Origin: Phyllobacterium sp. OV277
Lineage (GTDB): Bacteria > Pseudomonadota > Alphaproteobacteria > Rhizobiales > Rhizobiaceae
Assembly (NCBI RefSeq): GCF_900104355.1
Contig: NZ_FNIY01000002.1
Location: 558,001-622,000 of the forward strand
Direction: 5' to 3'
DNA length: 64,000 bases
The position numbers and the translations under genes were made by a program. Shown here in pieces: positions 18,249-27,288 of this stretch (positions within the stretch are counted from its first letter, which is position 1; the number at the start of each line of letters is the position of its first letter). The notes below the pieces were generated by a model, which did not search any database, was not told where the DNA came from, and worked only from the letters and a program-made list of their open reading frames with translations.

Positions 18249-19394
18249 ATGCGCTCCTCCGTGATTGCTTCTGCTGTCGTTGCTGCCATCGTTGGCTTTG
18301 GCGGAACGCTTGCGCTGATCATCGCGGCTGCAAACGCGCTTGGGGCAACACAGGCAGAGACAGCAAGCTGGGTCACGGCGCTCTGTCTCGCCATGTTTGT
18401 CGGCACGGGTTATCTGAGCTGGCGCTATAAAATGCCTATCATCACCGCGTGGTCGACACCGGGTCTGGCGCTGATCGGGGCAAGCACCGGCTTTACCATG
18501 CAACAGGGCGTTGGCGCCTTCATTGTCACGGCGATCGCCATCATCATCACGGGATTGGTCAAGCCGGTCTCGGGTCTCGTTTCCAAAATCCCCGCATCGA
18601 TTGCTTCAGGCATGCTTGCAGGCGTCCTCTTTGCCTTCCTTACCGGTGCCGCACGAACAATTCCCGTCGATCCGCTGTTTGTATTACCGCTGATATTGCT
18701 CTTCTTCGTCATCCGCCTGTTCAGCCCGGCCATGGCGGTGCTCGCGGTGCTTTTCGGCGGAATTCTGTTTGCCTTCGCAAGCGGCCGTGTCGCCAATGTG
18801 CCGGATATCGGCCTTTCAACTCTCACGCTCATCATGCCGGTGTTCGATACCAGAGCGATTATCGGTATTGCCCTTCCCCTCTACCTTGTCACAATGGCAT
18901 CGCAGAATTTGCCGGGCTTCGCAGTTCTGCGTGCTGCCGGTTACGAACCGCCAACATCAGCGGCATTGCAGGTTACAGGATTCATCTCGCTGCTAACCGC
19001 GCCTTTCGGTGCGCATACCAGTAACATGGCGGCGATTTCGGCGGCAATCTGCACGGGACCCGACGCCCATCCAGACCCGGCGCAACGCTGGTTGACAGGC
19101 CCGTTCTACGCACTCTCATATCTGATACTGGCAATTTTCGGCGCTTCACTGGTGGCGCTCTTTGCAGTCCTGCCCGCTCCATTGATTGCACTCGTTGCCG
19201 GACTTGCCCTTATCGGCGCCTTTGCCAATGCGTTGACCATTGCCCTCAAGAATGAGACGGAGCGGCTTGCCGCCGTTGTGACCTTTGCGGTGACCGCATC
19301 GGGCATTTCGATTGCCGGGATTGGCGCGGCCTTCTGGGCGCTGGTTGCCGGCCTGCTTGTCGTTGCCTTCGATCACGCAAAGAAACATATCTGA
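18249..19394 (+). CDS. benE: BenE family benzoate/proton symporter
   Basis: The 381-aa product is almost entirely hydrophobic with about 11-12 predicted helices. It matches the BenE family in sequence features such as MPIITAWSTPGLALIGAS and LTAPFGAHTSNMAAISAAIC. Family members import benzoate with protons, but no benzoate degradation genes are nearby, so the real substrate may differ. The start at 18249 (MRSSVIAS) is just before the first helix; a longer frame to 18120 overlaps the hydrolase gene and adds non-family sequence. Confidence 0.85.
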   Translation: MRSSVIASAVVAAIVGFGGTLALIIAAANALGATQAETASWVTALCLAMFVGTGYLSWRYKMPIITAWSTPGLALIGASTGFTMQQGVGAFIVTAIAIIITGLVKPVSGLVSKIPASIASGMLAGVLFAFLTGAARTIPVDPLFVLPLILLFFVIRLFSPAMAVLAVLFGGILFAFASGRVANVPDIGLSTLTLIMPVFDTRAIIGIALPLYLVTMASQNLPGFAVLRAAGYEPPTSAALQVTGFISLLTAPFGAHTSNMAAISAAICTGPDAHPDPAQRWLTGPFYALSYLILAIFGASLVALFAVLPAPLIALVAGLALIGAFANALTIALKNETERLAAVVTFAVTASGISIAGIGAAFWALVAGLLVVAFDHAKKHI

Positions 19395-19509
19395 TTTCAA
19401 ACCCTTATCGCATTCCCGCTCACGATTTCTTGAAAAGCCGCAATCTGTCTCCCATGTCGTATTCAATCGACCAATCGGGGTCGGGCTTTCGTGAGAAGGA
19501 AGAGGTTTT

Positions 19510-19965
19510 ATGAACACTGCTGCTTTGATCCGGCCAGGCTGGACCCCTGCAACCATCGCCCTGATGGTTATTGGTTTCATGCTGTTCTGGCCGCTTGGTT
19601 TCGCCATGCTCGCTTATATCCTTTGGGGTAACCGGCTAGAGGGTTTCAAGCGCGACATTAATCGCGCCACCGATGGCTTCTGTGGCGCGTTCCGCCGCGG
19701 CAATGGCCCATCTTTCGGACGTGGTTCCTTTGGCACAGGCAATGTTGCCTTTGACGAATGGCGTGAGAAAGAACTTGAGCGCCTCGCTGAAGAGCGTCGC
19801 AAGCTTGAGGAAATGCGTGCCGAGTTCGAAGACTATGCGAGCGAACTGCGCCGTGCCAAGGACCGGGAAGAGTTTGATCGCTTCATGGCCGAGCGCAATG
19901 CCGCGCCGAAAAAGCCGTCATCGCGCAAATCGGTTCCGGGCGTTACCGACGCCGAAGAGGAATAA
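19510..19965 (+). CDS. DUF2852 membrane-anchored protein
   Basis: The product is 151 aa with one or two N-terminal helices (about 15-40, including FMLFWPLGFAMLAYILWG), a Gly-rich linker and a charged coiled coil at about 85-135 (EKELERLAEERRKLEEMRAE). This layout is that of DUF2852, a family found in Hyphomicrobiales and of unknown function. GAAGGAAGAGG precedes the ATG. It is followed by a terminator-like hairpin. Confidence 0.85.
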   Translation: MNTAALIRPGWTPATIALMVIGFMLFWPLGFAMLAYILWGNRLEGFKRDINRATDGFCGAFRRGNGPSFGRGSFGTGNVAFDEWREKELERLAEERRKLEEMRAEFEDYASELRRAKDREEFDRFMAERNAAPKKPSSRKSVPGVTDAEEE

Positions 19966-20014
19966 CCACTCTGCGGGCGGTTCCCTCCAGTGCTGCCCGC
20001 ACTCCACTGCTAAA

Positions 20015-20049
20015 GCGGCGTCGGAGCCTTCCGGCGCCGCCTCTGTTTT
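20015..20049 (+). terminator. Terminator-like hairpin after the DUF2852 gene
   Basis: GCGGCG pairs with CGCCGC, with an inner CGGA/TCCG helix, followed by CTCTGTTTTG. The T-run is imperfect. Confidence 0.55.
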
Positions 20050-20088
20050 GTCTCACGGCTTTCACCCGAATCAATTAAAGTCCTGCAC

Positions 20089-20847
20089 ATGATCCTGTCT
20101 CTGTTCAAAAGCCCGCCGAAAAAATCCGCGACGCTGAAAGTCGAGCGGAGCTACGAGGTTGCCGGTCGTATTCTGCCCTTGCGTGTGATGGAGAATCCCC
20201 GGGCAACGCGGCTAACCCTGCGCATCGATGCGGGCGGCAAGGGCTTGCGGATTACCGTGCCACCGGGAATGCCTGTGCGCGAAGTTGAAAAATTTCTGGC
20301 GCGGCATGAGGGCTGGATCGAGACCCGTATTGCCAAAATGCCGGATCAGCCGAAAGTGCGCCCCGGTGTCAAAATCCCGATCCGCGGTGTCCCTCATCTT
20401 ATCGTGCATGAACCCGGCAAGCGCGGGACCGTCCAGCAGGAAAACGGCGCAGAAGGCCCGAGATTGATCGTGCATGGCGATCGGCCACATCTCGCCCGCC
20501 GTGTTGGCGATTTTCTCAAGCGCGAGGCGCGGCACGATCTTGATATGCTGGTGGCCCGGCATACGGCAACGGTCGGGCGGCGTGCCAAGGTCATTCGGCT
20601 GAAAGATACCAAGAGCCGCTGGGGCTCTTGCACATCAGATGGAACGCTCTCCTTTTCATGGCGCATCATGATGGCTCCGCCGCCGATCATCGATTATCTC
20701 GTTGCCCACGAAGTGGCACACCTGAAAGAGATGAATCACGGGCCAAAATTCTGGAAGCTCTGCGGCGAACTCTGCCCCGATACCGAACGATGCAAGGCTT
20801 GGCTCAAACGCAATGGCAGTGCCTTGCAGGCGATTGATTTCAGTTGA
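20089..20847 (+). CDS. YgjP-type (DUF45, M48-like) metallopeptidase
   Basis: This 252-aa cytoplasmic protein carries the YgjP/DUF45 pattern: TKSRWGSCTSDGTLSFSWRI, then the zinc motif HEVAH followed by LKEMNHGPKFWKL. In bacteria it is often beside nuclease or restriction genes, but here it sits alone with a YdcF-type protein, with which it overlaps (TGATG). The substrate is unknown; peptidase activity is inferred from the zinc site. Confidence 0.88.
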   Translation: MILSLFKSPPKKSATLKVERSYEVAGRILPLRVMENPRATRLTLRIDAGGKGLRITVPPGMPVREVEKFLARHEGWIETRIAKMPDQPKVRPGVKIPIRGVPHLIVHEPGKRGTVQQENGAEGPRLIVHGDRPHLARRVGDFLKREARHDLDMLVARHTATVGRRAKVIRLKDTKSRWGSCTSDGTLSFSWRIMMAPPPIIDYLVAHEVAHLKEMNHGPKFWKLCGELCPDTERCKAWLKRNGSALQAIDFS

Positions 20848-21488
20848 TGTCAGAGTCCATTACGCCAGCTGTAGAAGCAGCTGCCCGCACGCTGTGGGAT
20901 TTCCATCTCGTCTATGATCCGCTTGCCCCAGCCGATCTCATTGTTGGGTTGGGCAGCTATGACTTGCGCGTTGCGGATCGCTGCGCTGAATTGTTTCATC
21001 AGGGATTGGCACCGAAAATCCTGTTTACCGGCAAGGCTGGCAATTGGACCAACCATCTTTACAAAACGTCAGAGGCGGAAGCCTTTGCCGAGCGCGCCAG
21101 AGATGCTGGCGTTCCTGCCGAAGCCATCATCATTGAACCAAACGCCACCAATATTGGCGAGAATATCCGGTTTGCCCGGTCGATGGCAGGCGATGCCATG
21201 AAGCGGATCATCATTGTGACCAAGCCGCAGACGCAGCGCCGGGCATTTGCGACCGTGAGAGCGCAGTGGCCGGAAGTTCACGCGGATATCACCGCACCGC
21301 TCATCAATTTCGAGCAGCAGCCAATTCCTGCATACCCGCGCGACAAGCTGATCCATGAAATGGTTGGTGACGTCAAACGTATGATCGATTATCCGGCCAA
21401 AGGCTTTCAGATTCCGCAATCAATCCCTGCGCCTGTCGCAGATGCCTTCGATTTTCTTGTCAAAGCGGGTTATGACCACCATCTTTAG
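20847..21488 (+). CDS. YdcF/DUF218 family protein
   Basis: This 213-aa protein belongs to the DUF218 (YdcF/SanA/ElyC) fold: an N-terminal strand LIVGLGSYDLRVADRCAELF, then KILFTGKAGNW, then EPNATNIGENIRFAR, and IIIVTKPQTQRRAFATVR. Unlike SanA and ElyC it lacks an obvious membrane anchor, so it is probably cytoplasmic. YdcF binds SAM in E. coli; others affect envelope integrity. The ATG at 20847 shares the A of the preceding TGA stop, indicating translational coupling to the YgjP gene. Confidence 0.82.
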   Translation: MSESITPAVEAAARTLWDFHLVYDPLAPADLIVGLGSYDLRVADRCAELFHQGLAPKILFTGKAGNWTNHLYKTSEAEAFAERARDAGVPAEAIIIEPNATNIGENIRFARSMAGDAMKRIIIVTKPQTQRRAFATVRAQWPEVHADITAPLINFEQQPIPAYPRDKLIHEMVGDVKRMIDYPAKGFQIPQSIPAPVADAFDFLVKAGYDHHL

Positions 21489-21525
21489 AGCTGCGGTCGT
21501 GAATAGCACTTTGCAAAGCGGTGGT

Positions 21526-21670
21526 GCGTGGTTCGACAAGCTCACCATCAGGGAGAGCGAGGATGCAACGATAATCGCAGAGATTGCAGGTCATAAAGGT
21601 TGCAGAATTCAGCTCCCCTCATCCTGAGCTTGTCGAAGGGCCTCATGGTGAGCTTGTCGAACCACGAACC
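21526..21670. repeat. REP-doublet element, copy D, with doubled right arm
   Basis: The left core is GGTTCGACAAGCTCACCATC, one base different from copies A and C. The right side contains two tandem core variants, CATCCTGAGCTTGTCGAAGG and CATGGTGAGCTTGTCGAACC. The spacer is homologous to that of copy C. The element ends only about 70 bases before the trpF start, so the trp-acc-fol promoter must be in it, in that short gap or further upstream. Confidence 0.8.
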
Positions 21671-21738
21671 TGCACCACCAACCATAAACCAAGCAAAACA
21701 CTCGACTCCTGCGTGTTTTCATGGCACTGGCACCGATT

Positions 21739-22398
21739 ATGAGCCTTGATATCAAAATATGCGGTTTGAAGACCGAGGATGCCGTTGCGGCAGCGCTTGA
21801 TGAAGGTGCGTCGCATATCGGTTTCATCTTCTTTGGCAAAAGCCCGCGCAATATTGATCCGCAGACTGCCGGCCGCCTGCGCCAAGCAGCACGAGGCCGT
21901 GCCAGGGCAGTTGCGGTAACCGTGAATGCTGATGACGCGACGCTTGATATGATCGTTGCCGGAATGAAGCCTGATATGCTGCAACTGCACGGCGATGAGA
22001 GTCCCGCTCGGGTTGCCGAGGTAAAACAACGCTACGGATTGCCTGTCATCAGGGCACTTGCCCTGCGCGAACGCCGCGATCTTGACGCGATTACCCCCTA
22101 TATCGGTATAGCTGACCGGTTTCTGTTCGATGCCAAGCCGCCCAAAGGATCGGAACTTCCGGGCGGAAACGGTGTGTCTTTCGATTGGCAGATCCTCGGT
22201 GGCCTTGACGCCTCCATTGATTACATGCTTTCCGGGGGCCTCAACGCTGGCAATGTTGCCGAGGCGCTGGAAGCGACGAATGCGCGCGGTGTCGATATTT
22301 CGTCAGGCGTCGAGTCCGCGCCCGGCGTAAAAGATGTTAGCCTGATCAGAGAATTTTTCCGGGCTGTGCGCGCTGCCAAAAGCGCGGACGCAGCCTGA
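21739..22398 (+). CDS. trpF: Phosphoribosylanthranilate isomerase
   Basis: TrpF converts phosphoribosylanthranilate to CdRP, the third step of tryptophan synthesis, as a TIM barrel. The 219-aa product begins [14 protein letters not shown], with the catalytic Cys in KICGLK and the Asp in VTVNADD. The phosphate-binding segment ([10 protein letters not shown]) lies near the C terminus. The start at 21739 matches the family N terminus; an ATG at 21721 adds six residues. Neither has a clear Shine-Dalgarno. First gene of trpFBA-accD-folC. Confidence 0.96.
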   Translation: MSLDIKICGLKTEDAVAAALDEGASHIGFIFFGKSPRNIDPQTAGRLRQAARGRARAVAVTVNADDATLDMIVAGMKPDMLQLHGDESPARVAEVKQRYGLPVIRALALRERRDLDAITPYIGIADRFLFDAKPPKGSELPGGNGVSFDWQILGGLDASIDYMLSGGLNAGNVAEALEATNARGVDISSGVESAPGVKDVSLIREFFRAVRAAKSADAA

Positions 22399-22412
22399 AC
22401 AAACGGAGCGGA

Positions 22413-23666
22413 ATGGTGGACAAGGCGGTTGAACCCAATTCATTCAAGACAGGCCCTGACGAAGAGGGCATGTTTGGTATTTTCGGCGGGCGCTTTGTCG
22501 CCGAAACCCTGATGCCGCTGATCCTTGAATTGCAGCAAGCCTATGATGACGCCAAGAACGATCCGGCTTTCAAGGCTGAACTGCGTGAACTGTCGACCAA
22601 TTATGCCGGACGCCCTTCAAAACTCTATTATGCTGAAGGCCTGACCAGGCACGTCCGCCAGCTTGCCAAAGACAAGGGTCTTGATGGCGGCGCAAAGATT
22701 TACTTCAAGCGTGAAGATCTCAACCACACCGGCAGCCACAAGATCAACAATTGCCTCGGCCAGATTCTGCTGGCCAAGCGCATGGGCAAAACCCGGATCA
22801 TCGCTGAAACCGGCGCTGGCCAGCATGGTGTTGCCTCTGCAACAGTCTCGGCGCGCTTCGGTCTTCCCTGCGTTGTTTATATGGGTGCGACTGATGTTGA
22901 ACGGCAGGCACCGAATGTTTTCCGCATGAAATTGCTGGGTGCGGAAGTGAAGCCGGTTGCGTCAGGTCATGGCACGCTGAAAGATGCGATGAACGAGGCC
23001 CTGCGCGACTGGGTGTCAAACGTCGATGACACCTATTACCTGATCGGCACTGCCGCAGGTCCGCATCCCTATCCTGAACTGGTGCGCGATTTCCAGTCGG
23101 TGATCGGTGAAGAAGCCCGCGAGCAGATACTGGAGCGCGAAGGCCGCCTGCCCGACACGATTATCGCTGCCGTCGGCGGTGGTTCAAACGCCATTGGCCT
23201 GTTCCATGCTTTCCTTGATGACAAGAGCGTCGAGATCATCGGCGTTGAAGCCGGTGGTCGCGGCCTTGATGGCGAAGAGCATTGCGCTTCGATGAGTGCT
23301 GGACGGCCGGGCGTCCTCCACGGCAACCGTACTTATCTTTTGCAGAATGCAGACGGCCAGATTCTCGACGGTCATTCTGTGTCCGCCGGTTTGGATTATC
23401 CGGGTGTCGGCCCTGAGCATTCATGGCTGCGCGACACGGGCCGAGTTTCCTATGTGCCGATCCTCGATAACGAAGCTCTGGACGCGTTCCAGCTGACGAC
23501 GCGCGTTGAAGGCATCATCCCGGCACTTGAATCCGCTCATGCCATTGCTCAGGCTGTGAAGATCGCTCCTACCATGGCGCAGGACAAAATCATGATCGTC
23601 AACCTGTCGGGTCGTGGCGACAAGGACGTGCATACGGTTGGCAAATTGATGGGTATGGAGATTTAA
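22413..23666 (+). CDS. trpB: Tryptophan synthase beta subunit
   Basis: TrpB condenses indole with L-serine using pyridoxal phosphate. The 417-aa product has the PLP lysine at 110 in [13 protein letters not shown], the PLP phosphate loop in [11 protein letters not shown] and the complete C-terminal domain. It works as an alpha2beta2 complex with TrpA, whose gene starts three bases after this stop. Confidence 0.98.
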   Translation: MVDKAVEPNSFKTGPDEEGMFGIFGGRFVAETLMPLILELQQAYDDAKNDPAFKAELRELSTNYAGRPSKLYYAEGLTRHVRQLAKDKGLDGGAKIYFKREDLNHTGSHKINNCLGQILLAKRMGKTRIIAETGAGQHGVASATVSARFGLPCVVYMGATDVERQAPNVFRMKLLGAEVKPVASGHGTLKDAMNEALRDWVSNVDDTYYLIGTAAGPHPYPELVRDFQSVIGEEAREQILEREGRLPDTIIAAVGGGSNAIGLFHAFLDDKSVEIIGVEAGGRGLDGEEHCASMSAGRPGVLHGNRTYLLQNADGQILDGHSVSAGLDYPGVGPEHSWLRDTGRVSYVPILDNEALDAFQLTTRVEGIIPALESAHAIAQAVKIAPTMAQDKIMIVNLSGRGDKDVHTVGKLMGMEI

Positions 23667-23668
23667 GC

Positions 23669-24508
23669 ATGGCTAGCCGTATCGACAGAAAATTTGCTGC
23701 GCTGAAGGCTGAGGGACGTCCGGCGCTCGTGACCTATTTCATGGGCGGTGATCCGGATTACGACACCTCGCTGAAGATCATGAAAGCGCTGCCCGGCTCC
23801 GGTTCGGATATTATCGAGCTTGGCGTTCCCTTTTCCGATCCGATGGCCGATGGTCCAGCCATTCAGGCCGCAGGCCTGCGTGCGCTGAAAAAGGGCATGT
23901 CACTGACAAAGACGCTGGCACTGGCCGCAAGCTTCCGCGAGAGCGACAACACCACACCCATCGTTCTCATGGGCTACTACAATCCGATCTATATCTACGG
24001 CGTCGACCGCTTCCTTAAAGATGCGGTAGCATCTGGCATTGACGGCCTGATCATTGTCGACCTGCCACCTGAGATGGATGCGGAACTTTGCATTCCTGCC
24101 ATCAAGGCAGGTATCAATTTCATTCGCCTTGCCACCCCAACCACAGATGAAAAGCGTCTGCCTAAAGTGCTGCAAAACACATCGGGCTTCGTCTATTACG
24201 TCTCGATGAACGGCATTACCGGTTCCGCCCTGCCCGATACGAGCAAGGTGGCGGACGCCGTCAAGCGCATCAAGGAACACACGGATCTGCCTGTCGTTGT
24301 CGGCTTCGGCGTCAAGACTGCCGAGCAGGCCAAGGTCATTGGCATGGCGGCTGACGGCGTTGTCGTCGGCACTGCTATCGTCAATGCGGTCGCCAACACA
24401 ATACGTCCGGATGGCTCGCTTGTCGCCGATCCGGCAGAAGCCGTCGCCACGATGGTGCAGGGACTTTCCAGCGGCGTGCGCGCCGTGCGCCTTGCAGCGG
24501 CGGAATAG
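23669..24508 (+). CDS. trpA: Tryptophan synthase alpha subunit
   Basis: TrpA splits indole-3-glycerol phosphate and passes indole through a tunnel to TrpB. The 279-aa TIM barrel has the catalytic Glu in [17 protein letters not shown] and the Asp in [11 protein letters not shown], with phosphate-binding residues in [10 protein letters not shown] and VVGTAIVN. The start is directly behind trpB. Confidence 0.98.
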   Translation: MASRIDRKFAALKAEGRPALVTYFMGGDPDYDTSLKIMKALPGSGSDIIELGVPFSDPMADGPAIQAAGLRALKKGMSLTKTLALAASFRESDNTTPIVLMGYYNPIYIYGVDRFLKDAVASGIDGLIIVDLPPEMDAELCIPAIKAGINFIRLATPTTDEKRLPKVLQNTSGFVYYVSMNGITGSALPDTSKVADAVKRIKEHTDLPVVVGFGVKTAEQAKVIGMAADGVVVGTAIVNAVANTIRPDGSLVADPAEAVATMVQGLSSGVRAVRLAAAE

Positions 24509-24549
24509 AAGCCCTAAATCAAAATATCGACGAAAGAACAGGACCGATC

Positions 24550-25467
24550 ATGAACTGGATCACAAATTACGTCCGGCCGAAGATCAATTCGATGCTTGGT
24601 CGCCGTGAAATGCCCGAAAACCTCTGGATCAAGGATCCGGTTTCTGGCGAAATGGTCTTCCATACCGATCTGGAAAAAAACCAGTGGGTTGTGCCATCGT
24701 CCGGTCACCACATGCGCATTCGTGCCAAGGACCGTCTGCGGTACTTCATGGATGACGGTGCCTACGAATTGCTGGAACAGCCGAAGGTAGCAACCGATCC
24801 GCTGAAGTTCCGTGATGAAAAGCGCTATATTGATCGCCTGAAGGAACATCGCGCCAAATCAGGCGTGGAAGATACAATCATCAACGCACTCGGCACGATC
24901 GAAGGTCTGCCGATTGTTGCGACTGTGCAGGATTTCAGCTTTATCGGCGGCTCTCTCGGTATGGCGGCGGGTGAAGCGATCATCAAAGCGTTCGAAACGG
25001 CAATTGCGCAAAAACGGCCACTGGTGCTGTTTGCCGCATCAGGTGGAGCGCGTATGCAGGAAGGCATTCTTTCGCTGATGCAGCTGCCGCGCACGACCGT
25101 TGCTGTGGAAATGCTGAAAGAAGCGGGCCTGCCCTACATCGTGGTCCTGACCAATCCGACCACCGGCGGCGTTACAGCTTCCTATGCCATGCTCGGTGAT
25201 ATCCACATTGCTGAGCCGGGTGCGATGATCGGGTTTGCCGGACAACGCGTTATCGAACAGACCATCCGGGAAAAACTGCCTGAGGGCTTCCAGACCGCAG
25301 AATATCTGAAGGCACACGGTATGATCGATATGGTTGTGCCGCGCACCGAGCTTAAAGCCACCATTGCCCGCCTTCTGAAGATGCTTATGGGCGAAAAAGC
25401 CACGGAAGTTCCCGAAGCCAAGCCAAATGGTGCCGCACTACCGGCAACGATTGAAGCCGAAGCTTGA
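24550..25467 (+). CDS. accD: Acetyl-CoA carboxylase carboxyltransferase beta, zinc ribbon lost
   Basis: AccD is the beta chain of the carboxyltransferase that makes malonyl-CoA for fatty acid synthesis. The 305-aa protein has the full crotonase-like core ([14 protein letters not shown], then [16 protein letters not shown]). The four Cys of the N-terminal zinc ribbon known from E. coli are all replaced: Asp29, Ser32, Val48 and Ser51, although the surrounding sequence (LWIK..SGEM and GHHMRI) is kept. I recall rhizobial relatives with the same loss. The zinc ribbon helps bind mRNA and DNA in E. coli, so autoregulation may differ here. It is co-directional with trpA. Confidence 0.97.
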   Translation: MNWITNYVRPKINSMLGRREMPENLWIKDPVSGEMVFHTDLEKNQWVVPSSGHHMRIRAKDRLRYFMDDGAYELLEQPKVATDPLKFRDEKRYIDRLKEHRAKSGVEDTIINALGTIEGLPIVATVQDFSFIGGSLGMAAGEAIIKAFETAIAQKRPLVLFAASGGARMQEGILSLMQLPRTTVAVEMLKEAGLPYIVVLTNPTTGGVTASYAMLGDIHIAEPGAMIGFAGQRVIEQTIREKLPEGFQTAEYLKAHGMIDMVVPRTELKATIARLLKMLMGEKATEVPEAKPNGAALPATIEAEA

Positions 25468-25509
25468 TTCATTTGATGGTTCTGGAGGCTTTTGCCATTG
25501 GTTTTGTCC

Positions 25510-26838
25510 ATGTCATCCAAGGCTGAGGCGATCATTGCGCGGCTGCTCGGGCTGCATCCCAAGGGTTTTGATCTATCGCTGGGGCGTGTCACGCGTTTGC
25601 TTGATACGCTGGGCAATCCGCATCTGAAGTTGCCTCCCGTCATCCATGTGGCGGGAACCAACGGCAAAGGCTCTTGCGTCGCCTTTTCGCGAGCTCTGCT
25701 GGAAGCCGCCGGTTATACTGTTCACGTTCACACTTCGCCCCATCTTGTCCATTGGCATGAGCGCTACAGGCTTGGCGCGCCGGGTGGCGGCAAGCTGGTT
25801 GAAGATGCTGTGTTTGCCAATGCGCTGATGCGGGTCGAGGAAGCCAATGCGGGCCAAGCCATTACCGTCTTCGAGATACTCACGGCCGTTACGTTCGTGC
25901 TGTTTTCCGAGCATCCCGCCGATGCGGTGATCCTTGAGGTTGGTCTGGGCGGCCGTTTCGACGCCACCAATGTCATCCCGGAACCCGCAGTCAGCGTCAT
26001 CATGCCGATCTCGCTTGATCATCAGCCCTATCTTGGCGATCGCGTGGAACTGATTGCCGCCGAAAAAGCCGGGATCATCAAGCCGGGATGCCCGGTTGTT
26101 ATCGGAGCGCAGGAAGAGGAAGCCGCGCGCATTGTCCTGATCGAAACAGCCGAGCGCCGGGATTGCCCCTTTGCTGTCTATGGGCAGGACTTTTTGGCCT
26201 TCGAAGAACGCGGGCGAATGATCTATCAGGACAATACCGGCCTGCTGGACCTGCCTTTGCCCTCCCTGCTTGGCCGCCATCAACTGTCCAATGCGGCGGC
26301 GGCCATTCAAGCGGTCAAGACGGCTGGCTTTACCCTGCCCGATTATGCCATCGAGACAGCCATGACGACGGTCGAATGGCCGGCACGCATGCAACGCATG
26401 GTCAAAGGCAAACTGGTCGAACTGGCAGTGCCGGGTTCCGAGATATGGCTCGACGGCGGTCACAACCCCGGGGCAGGCATGGTGATTGCCGAGGCAATCG
26501 CCTCGCTGGAAGATCGCAGCCCGCGTCCGCTGTTTTTGATAACAGGCATGATCAACACGAAAGATCCGGTTGGTTATTTCGCTGCTTTCACCGGCATGGC
26601 ACGGCACGTCTATACGGTGCCGATCCGTTCCAGCGATTCCGGTATTCCCCATGACGAGCTGGCGATTGCCGCAGCGGAAGCCGGGCTTTCTGCCGAACCG
26701 GTGCATTCCGTCGAGAATGCCCTGAAAATATTGCGCGACAGTTGGGACAAGTCAGAACCGGCTCCGCGTATTCTTATCGGCGGTTCGCTCTATCTTGCTG
26801 GTGACGTTCTGTCAGAAAACGGAACACCGCCGCAATAA
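25510..26838 (+). CDS. folC: Folylpolyglutamate/dihydrofolate synthase
   Basis: FolC adds L-glutamate to dihydropteroate and to folates. The product is about 442 aa, with the ATP-binding P-loop in HVAGTNGKGSCVAF, the Mur-ligase motifs VGLGGRFDATNV and LLGRHQLSNAAAAI, and the C-terminal segment WLDGGHNPGAG. ATG 25510 (MSSKAEAI) fits the family N terminus but lies about 20 bases from GGAGG; TTG at 25498, nine bases from it, is a plausible alternative. It ends the trp-acc-fol run. Confidence 0.95.
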   Translation: MSSKAEAIIARLLGLHPKGFDLSLGRVTRLLDTLGNPHLKLPPVIHVAGTNGKGSCVAFSRALLEAAGYTVHVHTSPHLVHWHERYRLGAPGGGKLVEDAVFANALMRVEEANAGQAITVFEILTAVTFVLFSEHPADAVILEVGLGGRFDATNVIPEPAVSVIMPISLDHQPYLGDRVELIAAEKAGIIKPGCPVVIGAQEEEAARIVLIETAERRDCPFAVYGQDFLAFEERGRMIYQDNTGLLDLPLPSLLGRHQLSNAAAAIQAVKTAGFTLPDYAIETAMTTVEWPARMQRMVKGKLVELAVPGSEIWLDGGHNPGAGMVIAEAIASLEDRSPRPLFLITGMINTKDPVGYFAAFTGMARHVYTVPIRSSDSGIPHDELAIAAAEAGLSAEPVHSVENALKILRDSWDKSEPAPRILIGGSLYLAGDVLSENGTPPQ

Positions 26839-26842
26839 TAGA

Positions 26843-26865
26843 AAGCCCGGCAAAAGGCCGGGCTT
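26843..26865 (-). terminator. Terminator between convergent folC and trxA
   Basis: A 9-bp stem (AAGCCCGGC/GCCGGGCTT) with a 5-base loop. On the minus strand it runs into TTTCTATTATT, so it mainly serves trxA. On the plus strand the T-run is poor, and folC may use it only weakly. Confidence 0.65.
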
Positions 26866-26888
26866 GATAATGGCAAACGTCTTTCAGC

Positions 26889-27212
26889 TTATGCAGCTGA
26901 ATTGCGAATCCAGTCGCTGAGCTTGCTCTTGGGAGCAGCGCCAACCAGATTGGCAGCCAGTTCGCCGTCCTTGAACATGAGCAGTGTCGGAATGGAACGT
27001 ACGCCAAACTGGGCTGCAAGTTCAGGATTCTCGTCGATATTGACTTTCGCGATCGTGACCTTGCCTTCCATCTCCGAAGCGATTTCTTCAAGGGCTGGTG
27101 CGATCATCTTGCATGGGCCGCACCACTCGGCCCAGAAGTCAACAACAACAGGCTGACCGGCCTGAAGCACATCGGACTGGAAATTGCTGGTGTCGATCTT
27201 GACGGTAGCCAT
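26889..27212 (-). CDS. trxA: Thioredoxin
   Basis: This small cytoplasmic disulfide reductant is 107 aa and carries the active site WCGPC (Cys31 and Cys34) in [18 protein letters not shown]. The cis-Pro segment is [10 protein letters not shown] normal-length, canonical Trx. It is followed on the minus strand by the terminator shared with folC; the gap to addA is 76 bases. Confidence 0.98.
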   Translation of the reverse strand: MATVKIDTSNFQSDVLQAGQPVVVDFWAEWCGPCKMIAPALEEIASEMEGKVTIAKVNIDENPELAAQFGVRSIPTLLMFKDGELAANLVGAAPKSKLSDWIRNSAA

Positions 27213-27288
27213 CGGCTTTTCCTTATTACGTTATTGAATGTTGCCCATCATGTGGTGAGTCTACCCACCCGCGTCAAGCTCGCTCATC

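Noticed and set aside
25573-26706. 377-codon minus-strand frame
   Set aside because: It lies inside folC on the other strand with no recognisable domain.
27213-27288. Sigma-32 promoter for trxA
   Set aside because: A CTTGAC is present but no matching -10 lies at the right distance.
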